Below, piece by piece: positions 5,244 to 9,365 of a DNA stretch of 9,365 nucleotides. Every line of letters begins with the position of its first letter. The first letter of the stretch is position 1. The stretch spans positions 1-9,365 of the forward strand of contig CAYIAN010000020.1 of the NCBI GenBank assembly GCA_964361435.1. The letters are read 5' to 3'. The notes under the pieces are model-generated. The model was not told where the DNA came from and did no database searches. It worked only from the letters and a program-made list of their open reading frames with translations. Source of the stretch: GWA2-46-10 sp964361435 (GTDB lineage: Bacteria; Patescibacteriota; Minisyncoccia; UBA6257; Colwellbacteraceae). The position numbers were made by a program, and so were the translations under genes.

Positions 5244-6725
5244 CTTCATCTCAATTAAAAACTCTACTCTGCCGTCAACTCGGGGTCTAAACTCTCGAAG
5301 CGGAAGATTTACGTTAACAAACTGACCATCATTTTCAAGCCTATCCTTAAAAGTTCTCGCTAATTCCTCTGTTTTAGATGAACCCCCTATGGTGATATTT
5401 CCACTGTTCATATTAATAGTCATTCTTCTCAAATCTACGATTGCAGCCATTAAACCGGTAAGCTTATCGGCTATTAAGTAAGCGGTACCTCCTTTGGAAC
5501 TCAGCGTCCGCAGCATTCCTATATTGCTATTAAACTCTTCGACCTGTTTTTCGAGTTTGACTAACTCCATATTACTTTTATTCTGGTTAGCGAATGGATC
5601 GTTACTCCTCACCTCCTCAGCGGTTCGCTGGAGTAATAAAGCAGAACTCAAAAATATAATGAGGAGAAAGCCAAAGGTTGTAAAAGATAGATTACGCCAG
5701 ATTGATATGAAGTTAGCTACTTGACCTCTATGGAACACATCTATTGCACTTAGATTGGTCAAACTAATAGAAGCGTCTTGGGAGCGAGCGATTTTGCCCC
5801 TAAGGGACGCTCCGTGAGCACTGTTTATCTCATTGAAGCTGGCTGTTTTGACTTGCACGCCCGGAAGACCGTTTTGTAACGCTGCTTTTACTTCTTCGGT
5901 GAAGTTCTCTGCAACAACCAAGATATTCTTAATATCCTCTGTTTTAAAATTGGTCAGATAGAAGTTGATTAACTTCCTCGCTTCATCTACTACTCCTTCC
6001 TTAAATTTATTTACATTTATGTTCTTGCCCCCGTCTTTGTACCTGTCCCATTCAGTGAACTGATGAAAATACAATCCACCCATGTGGCTAATAGCGAAAC
6101 CTAAGCCCCCTTGGTCCATCTGCAAAATCAAACTGGGAACCCCTATACTAGTAAAGCCATTTTTGAGGGCAGCCCTTACTAGACTTAAAGAGCTGAATTC
6201 TACCGCAGCCACGTTAAAGTTAGCCCCCTGCAGAACGTCAATAAATTTATCCGTCACATCTCTCGACACAAAAGCGCCCACCATATCTAGTTGATCTTTT
6301 GATAAGTTTTCCCCGATCTTCTGCCAGTCATAGTACGACTTGGACACATCTATCGGAGATATCATTCGCATATTAAGTTCTGCCGATTCCTTTAGATTGT
6401 CCTTAGCCAACATCGGCAGATTAAAAGGCTGGATGTATATATTGTTTATGGGAATAGATACGACTACACTAACCAACTTTTTGGGGCTGCTAGACACGCG
6501 TTTATGCAGTTCCGTTAGGACACCCTGAAGTGCTTCTACGTTAACTACGCGCCCATTAACCACTGTCCCTGGGTTCAAGCGCAAAAGTATATGTCTGGTT
6601 TTATTCTTATCCCTCCCGATATCATAGAACCTCACTAACCCGTCTGATATCTCCAAACCAAAAACCTCAAGTTTTGGGATGAGTTTACTTACTAAACTAT
6701 TTAATTGATCTAAAAACTTTTTCAT
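5223..6725 (-). CDS. PilM-PilN-like fusion protein (GspL-like layout)
   Basis: This 500-residue protein appears to join a cytoplasmic PilM-like actin-fold domain to a PilN-like membrane protein, the layout of GspL in type II secretion. Residues 20-335 are PilM-like: a degenerate phosphate-1 segment VFGLEISDGLVRFYDI (21-36), VSVVVSIPINNIYIQPFNLP (85-104), which resembles the PilM strand and hinge region, and a weak phosphate-2 segment LILQMDQGGLGFAIS (199-213). One membrane helix lies at about 346-365 (FTTFGFLLIIFLSSALLLQ), then a probable coiled coil (384-410), and a C-terminal alpha/beta domain with GNITIGGSS (442-450) and VEFLIEMKLK (487-496), like the ferredoxin fold of PilN/GspL. The ATG overlaps the preceding stop as ATGA; a TTG 12 bases upstream is a less likely start. 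It is the last gene of the operon. Such proteins link the cytoplasmic motor to the envelope part of the pilus machine (family knowledge). Confidence 0.75.
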   Translation of the reverse strand: MKKFLDQLNSLVSKLIPKLEVFGLEISDGLVRFYDIGRDKNKTRHILLRLNPGTVVNGRVVNVEALQGVLTELHKRVSSSPKKLVSVVVSIPINNIYIQPFNLPMLAKDNLKESAELNMRMISPIDVSKSYYDWQKIGENLSKDQLDMVGAFVSRDVTDKFIDVLQGANFNVAAVEFSSLSLVRAALKNGFTSIGVPSLILQMDQGGLGFAISHMGGLYFHQFTEWDRYKDGGKNINVNKFKEGVVDEARKLINFYLTNFKTEDIKNILVVAENFTEEVKAALQNGLPGVQVKTASFNEINSAHGASLRGKIARSQDASISLTNLSAIDVFHRGQVANFISIWRNLSFTTFGFLLIIFLSSALLLQRTAEEVRSNDPFANQNKSNMELVKLEKQVEEFNSNIGMLRTLSSKGGTAYLIADKLTGLMAAIVDLRRMTINMNSGNITIGGSSKTEELARTFKDRLENDGQFVNVNLPLREFRPRVDGRVEFLIEMKLKNLDA

Positions 6726-7228
6726 GATTGATCGCAACTACTATCGAAAACTCCATTTGGAGTCGCGACCTCCTTAAATGATTGTACCTCGACTCTGGCT
6801 TCTGTAGTCGTTATCCCCAAAATGACTTTTATAGTTTTATACCTAAGAAAAGCGCTTCCCCTGGAATAAATTGTCATCTTGCCGCCAGTAATAGCGCCTA
6901 TAGAAACACACGCATCTGGTAAATCGCTATCGACTACGAATTTATAAAGACTTGGGCACCACTTGCTTGAATTAGCAGCGTCGTTGGCACTAGTGGATGT
7001 GTAGTCTGGGCAATTTATATAGTCGTTTATCCTCGAGATCGCATCGTGTGCACCGGCCTCTGCCACCTTTAATGCTTTTGCCGAAAGTTGTTCACTTAGG
7101 AGACTCCTGCTGAAAAAGTGAGCGACAGCTAAGCCTCCAACCACAACTTCCAGAATAATTCCCGAGAGTAGAAGTATGGTGGGTAACGCCGAGACTCCTT
7201 GCGCATTATTTACCTTAAACTTCATCAT
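6722..7228 (-). CDS. PilX/GspK-like minor pilin candidate
   Basis: The 168-residue product has a short basic N-terminus, a Gly-containing site QG/VSALP (10-16), a hydrophobic helix (about 14-38) and then KVAEAGAHDAISRIND (54-69), which resembles the AAEAGxxxA segment after the helix in PilX-type minor pilins. If processed after Gly11, position +5 is Pro rather than the usual Glu; GspK, the tip minor pseudopilin, also lacks Glu5. Four cysteines (73, 91, 107, 165) could form disulphides outside the cell. The start ATG overlaps the preceding stop by 4 bases, and a second ATG follows at once (MM), so the true start is ambiguous by one codon. The next gene also begins by ATGA overlap. Its place before the PilM/PilN-like gene matches gspK before gspL. 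No clear family assignment is possible beyond this. Confidence 0.6.
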   Translation of the reverse strand: MMKFKVNNAQGVSALPTILLLSGIILEVVVGGLAVAHFFSRSLLSEQLSAKALKVAEAGAHDAISRINDYINCPDYTSTSANDAANSSKWCPSLYKFVVDSDLPDACVSIGAITGGKMTIYSRGSAFLRYKTIKVILGITTTEARVEVQSFKEVATPNGVFDSSCDQS

Positions 7229-8133
7229 TTCATCCAGTTAATGCTTACCTTAGTAACCACGGGGCTAGTAAATGATTTGTCTAGATATACCCTATACCGA
7301 AAATATCTATAACCACTCTCAAAGGGATGATGATAAGTGCTATATACTGGTATAGCCTCTCCTCCATCAGAATCAGCCGCAGCATAGATGGTAGAGACAG
7401 AGTTATCCGGACCCAAAAAATTTACGCCCGTAAAATTCGTGGATGTCGCCACAGCCAACTGAAATCCTATACTGGTGCTCGAGGCTAAAGTGCCTTCCCA
7501 GTAAATTGAATTTATCGCGAAACCATTACTGGACCCTGTATCAAAGGTAGTTGATTCCAGATAGTGCTCAGAAATGACTGGAGTACTACTGGGAAGCCAT
7601 GAAGTGTTTACCTTATAGGTAGATGAGGCACAACGCGATTGCGTACCAGCCGTACCAGGGTCGTGGTCGTTAGCACAGTTAAAACTGATCCAACCAATGA
7701 CGCCATTCCACGCAAATCCTTGAAAATCGCCAGTAGCGTCAATAGCCACTGAATAACTAGGAGAAGTACCGGCAAAGCTAATCCAACCGTACTCATCACT
7801 CCAAGCATCACCGCTAAGAGCGCCATCATCATTAAGCACTCCGAAATTAGGAGGACAATCGTTAACCCCCGAAGTAGGCACAGCGATACAGTGAAGCGCC
7901 ACGTAAGTGCTGGTATTGTCGTCGATAACACCCCACCTACTTACCTTATTGTCGTCTACTTTTGCTCCTTCACCGGCGGTTCCGTAAAAATTTATCCAAC
8001 CGACGATATCGTTCCACGCCCATTTATTGGTGCTATGTATATTAGAGTCTACTCCGAAGGCGGAGCGAGCCAGTACTACCATTAGAAGAATCGAGATGAA
8101 TTTAATGTATTTGTTCAGTTTAGTTTTTACCAT
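7225..8133 (-). CDS. Secreted AW/GWI-repeat protein, possible pilus-associated surface protein
   Basis: Function unknown. The 302-residue product starts with a Sec-type signal peptide: basic MVKTKLNKYIK, hydrophobic FISILLMVVLA, and a likely cut after AFG (residue 27). The mature N-terminal half has three repeats with core AW-x3-x-GWI-x-F: at residues 38-50, 109-121 and 140-152. Cysteines 82, 93, 153 and 168 could pair. The C-terminal half (about 180-302) is Ser/Thr- and aromatic-rich and ends in YRYFRYRVYL and TKVSINW, resembling a beta-sandwich module (inference). No prepilin leader, membrane anchor or sorting motif is seen. The gene lies between two pilin-like genes, 2 bases after the preceding stop and overlapping the next start by 4 bases. 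An extracellular adhesin or pilus-tip role is plausible but inferred only from context. Confidence 0.7.
   Translation of the reverse strand: MVKTKLNKYIKFISILLMVVLARSAFGVDSNIHSTNKWAWNDIVGWINFYGTAGEGAKVDDNKVSRWGVIDDNTSTYVALHCIAVPTSGVNDCPPNFGVLNDDGALSGDAWSDEYGWISFAGTSPSYSVAIDATGDFQGFAWNGVIGWISFNCANDHDPGTAGTQSRCASSTYKVNTSWLPSSTPVISEHYLESTTFDTGSSNGFAINSIYWEGTLASSTSIGFQLAVATSTNFTGVNFLGPDNSVSTIYAAADSDGGEAIPVYSTYHHPFESGYRYFRYRVYLDKSFTSPVVTKVSINWMK
7678..8022 (-). repeat. Three AW...GWI.F protein repeats
   Basis: Three copies encode WAWNDIVGWINFY (7984-8022), DAWSDEYGWISFA (7771-7809) and FAWNGVIGWISFN (7678-7716). Spacing between copies is unequal (71 then 31 residues start to start), and DNA identity is only partial, so these are old diverged protein repeats and not a recent tandem duplication. 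The conserved Trp and Gly suggest a structural beta-hairpin unit. Confidence 0.75.
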
Positions 8134-8135
8134 CT

Positions 8136-8804
8136 CTAGTAAGTGATTGTTCCATTGGCTGTAATGGTTGCATTGCCAGCAATACTGTAGTAATCGTTTG
8201 TTGATTTGGTCACGGGGGTCGTCACTCCGCTAAAACCATCCCATTTAGTGTAAGAAATCGAATTGGTTCTAATCTTTGAAATATAGGTGGCCAAATCTAT
8301 TTGTTTTGTTTCTCCACTAACTACCCAACTTACGTGAGCTGTAATTTTCTGCGTAGTGGGGTCATTCGTCCCAGACCCAATCCAGTTACTAGAACTTCTA
8401 GACACATTATCGATTGTAAACCAGCTTGTGTAATCGATATTTTCCCCGGTTGAGGTGGAAGTAAAGCTAACCGTCGTTGTGCCATTAGTCATTCCCAAGG
8501 TGGTCGACGTAGAGCTAGATGCCGTAACAGCTAGGTGGTATGGATATGCGCTGCCTTTATTTTGCGTACCAAGTGGTGTATATAAACCTGCCCAGTTGGA
8601 TTCCGAGAAGGAACGCACATTATTCAAGTCTCCGTTGGCTATGCCATAAGCTTTCTGAGAAATAACCATGATGGTCCCTGAGCGCATAGAGACCATAATG
8701 GCCGTTACGCTTGAGCCCACAATCAAAGTGGCAATAGCTATAGCTATCAATATTTCAAATACAGATTGACCTTTATTCGATTTTATATAGTCCCCAAATT
8801 TCAT
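8136..8804 (-). CDS. Type IV prepilin-like protein
   Basis: The 222-residue product has a class III prepilin leader: MKFGDYIKSNKG ending in Gly12, then QSVFE with Glu at mature position +5, followed by a hydrophobic helix (about 15-38, EILIAIAIATLIVGSS). Gln at +1 instead of the usual Phe is unusual. The rest is rich in Ser, Thr and Asn (for example SSSTSTTLG and STSTGE) and has no cysteine. It would be cut and N-methylated by a prepilin peptidase that is not in this window and would enter a pilus or pseudopilus, perhaps as a PilV/GspI/GspJ-type minor pilin; the exact class cannot be set. It starts 7 bases after the preceding prepilin gene, with AGAGGG unusually close to the ATG, and its stop lies 2 bases before the repeat-protein gene. 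Confidence 0.82.
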   Translation of the reverse strand: MKFGDYIKSNKGQSVFEILIAIAIATLIVGSSVTAIMVSMRSGTIMVISQKAYGIANGDLNNVRSFSESNWAGLYTPLGTQNKGSAYPYHLAVTASSSTSTTLGMTNGTTTVSFTSTSTGENIDYTSWFTIDNVSRSSSNWIGSGTNDPTTQKITAHVSWVVSGETKQIDLATYISKIRTNSISYTKWDGFSGVTTPVTKSTNDYYSIAGNATITANGTITY

Positions 8805-8811
8805 ACCCTCT

Positions 8812-9276
8812 TTAATATTGTTTATCCCTAGTTACCTGACCGTTGGTTTTTATCGTGATCTCTTCACGAAAAACTCCGTTAGTGGTTATCATACCAATAT
8901 TTATCTGTGAAGGTATGGGGGTTATCGTGGGGCCTCCGGTTATAACGGATGTGGAGCTCGAGGTAGTCGCGGTAAAAGTAACCCCCGAATCCAAATATAT
9001 TCTACCAACAGACGTACCGGTGGCGCCTCCGCTTAGTAGTTCATAGTAATCGTTTTCTCCATTGTTTATGTTAATCGCCCAAGTAACACCATCTTGTTGG
9101 GAGCGCGCTTTTCCAATGCCTTCTCTAAAATACTCCACGGCCCGACTTCCTTCTTTTTCTATAACTACTCTGATGCGATAGTTCAGATAGTTAGTTGTCG
9201 CTACGGCCGCAAGAATAACGGCTATTCCTATAACCAAGAGCAACTCTATAAGTGAAAAACCGTTTTGTCTTTTCAT
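8812..9276 (-). CDS. Type IV prepilin, GspH/FimT-like
   Basis: The 154-residue product carries a textbook prepilin signal: MKRQNG then FSLIELLLVIG, with cleavage after Gly6, Phe at +1 and Glu at +5. The hydrophobic helix runs to about residue 29. After the helix, VEYFREGIGKARSQQDGVTW (47-66) followed by AININ resembles the GspH/FimT layout, where an AR-rich helix leads into beta strands. The C-terminal part has a Thr/Ser-rich loop (TATTSSSTSV) and ends with FREEITIKTNGQVT, a typical pilin beta strand pair. It starts 6 bases after the PilC/GspF-like gene. It could be a major pilin or a minor one; GspH-like minor pilin is my preference. No Shine-Dalgarno sequence is visible; the upstream bases are A/T-rich. 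Confidence 0.86.
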   Translation of the reverse strand: MKRQNGFSLIELLLVIGIAVILAAVATTNYLNYRIRVVIEKEGSRAVEYFREGIGKARSQQDGVTWAININNGENDYYELLSGGATGTSVGRIYLDSGVTFTATTSSSTSVITGGPTITPIPSQINIGMITTNGVFREEITIKTNGQVTRDKQY

Positions 9277-9282
9277 ATTTTT

Positions 9283-9365
9283 CTATATTTGTCCCACTAA
9301 TTGATACACCGGAATAATAATCGCCAAGGCTATCAAGCCCACTATCAAACCAATGAAAAGAAGTA
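9283..9365 (-). CDS. C-terminus of PilC/GspF-family platform protein (partial)
   Basis: Only the last 26 codons and a TAG stop are inside the window. The peptide is almost wholly hydrophobic (LLFIGLIVGLIALAIIIP) and ends PVYQLVGQI. This matches the usual end of PilC/GspF inner-membrane platform proteins, whose last membrane helix is followed by a P(M/I/V)(F/Y)xL-type tail. These proteins hold the assembly ATPases at the base of the pilus. The position just ahead of prepilin genes supports the call, although such a short piece cannot be proved. Confidence 0.7.
   Translation of the reverse strand, partial: LLFIGLIVGLIALAIIIPVYQLVGQI

Noticed and set aside
6722..7228. Use of TGA as a sense codon (glycine) as in some CPR lineages
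   Set aside because: TGA ends this and neighbouring genes at positions where the next ATG overlaps, and no protein needs read-through to reach family length.
7678..8022. Tandem DNA repeat or CRISPR-like array in the repeat-protein gene
   Set aside because: The three copies are conserved as protein, unequally spaced and diverged in DNA; there is no regular repeat-spacer pattern.

Overview
The window reads as a dense, nearly gap-free piece of a small bacterial genome, most likely from the Candidate Phyla Radiation (Patescibacteria, Parcubacteria-like). I infer this from the combination of very tight packing (about 54 bases outside genes by my count), short versions of housekeeping proteins, Ser/Thr-rich type IV pilins, a PilM-like/PilN-like fusion, and a secreted protein with repeated AW...GWI.F motifs of a kind I associate with these lineages. 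TGA acts as a stop in three genes and is not needed as a sense codon, so the standard bacterial code applies; lineages that read TGA as glycine are unlikely.

Region 1 (1-4674, minus strand) is a housekeeping cluster. In transcription order it holds lepB (signal peptidase I), hisS (histidyl-tRNA synthetase), a HIT-family hydrolase, rpsU (ribosomal protein S21), a YqeY-like protein, ybeY (rRNA-processing endonuclease), ftsA (cell division), and the lysine-rich start of a further gene that runs off the window and is plausibly ftsZ. Genes overlap or sit within 7 bases of each other, so they are probably one transcript linking protein export, translation, ribosome maturation and septum formation.

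Region 2 (4675-4703) is the only real intergenic space: 29 bases between divergent lepB and pth. It carries two overlapping back-to-back promoter candidates, each predicted to start transcription about 2 bases before the ATG, so both mRNAs would be leaderless or nearly so.

Region 3 (4704-5243, plus strand) is pth, a short peptidyl-tRNA hydrolase. Its 3' end overlaps the 3' end of the pilus operon by 21 bases.

Region 4 (5223-9365, minus strand) is the downstream part of a type IV pilus or type II secretion-like operon. In transcription order it holds the end of a PilC/GspF platform protein, a GspH-like prepilin, a second prepilin, a secreted AW/GWI-repeat protein, a PilX/GspK-like minor pilin, and a membrane protein joining a PilM-like cytoplasmic domain to a PilN-like domain. 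This order parallels gspF-H-I/J-K-L, with a secreted repeat protein inserted among the pilin genes. That is the most interesting feature here: it may be a pilus with its own surface or tip protein. No RNA genes, CRISPR arrays, insertion sequences or convincing terminators were seen.
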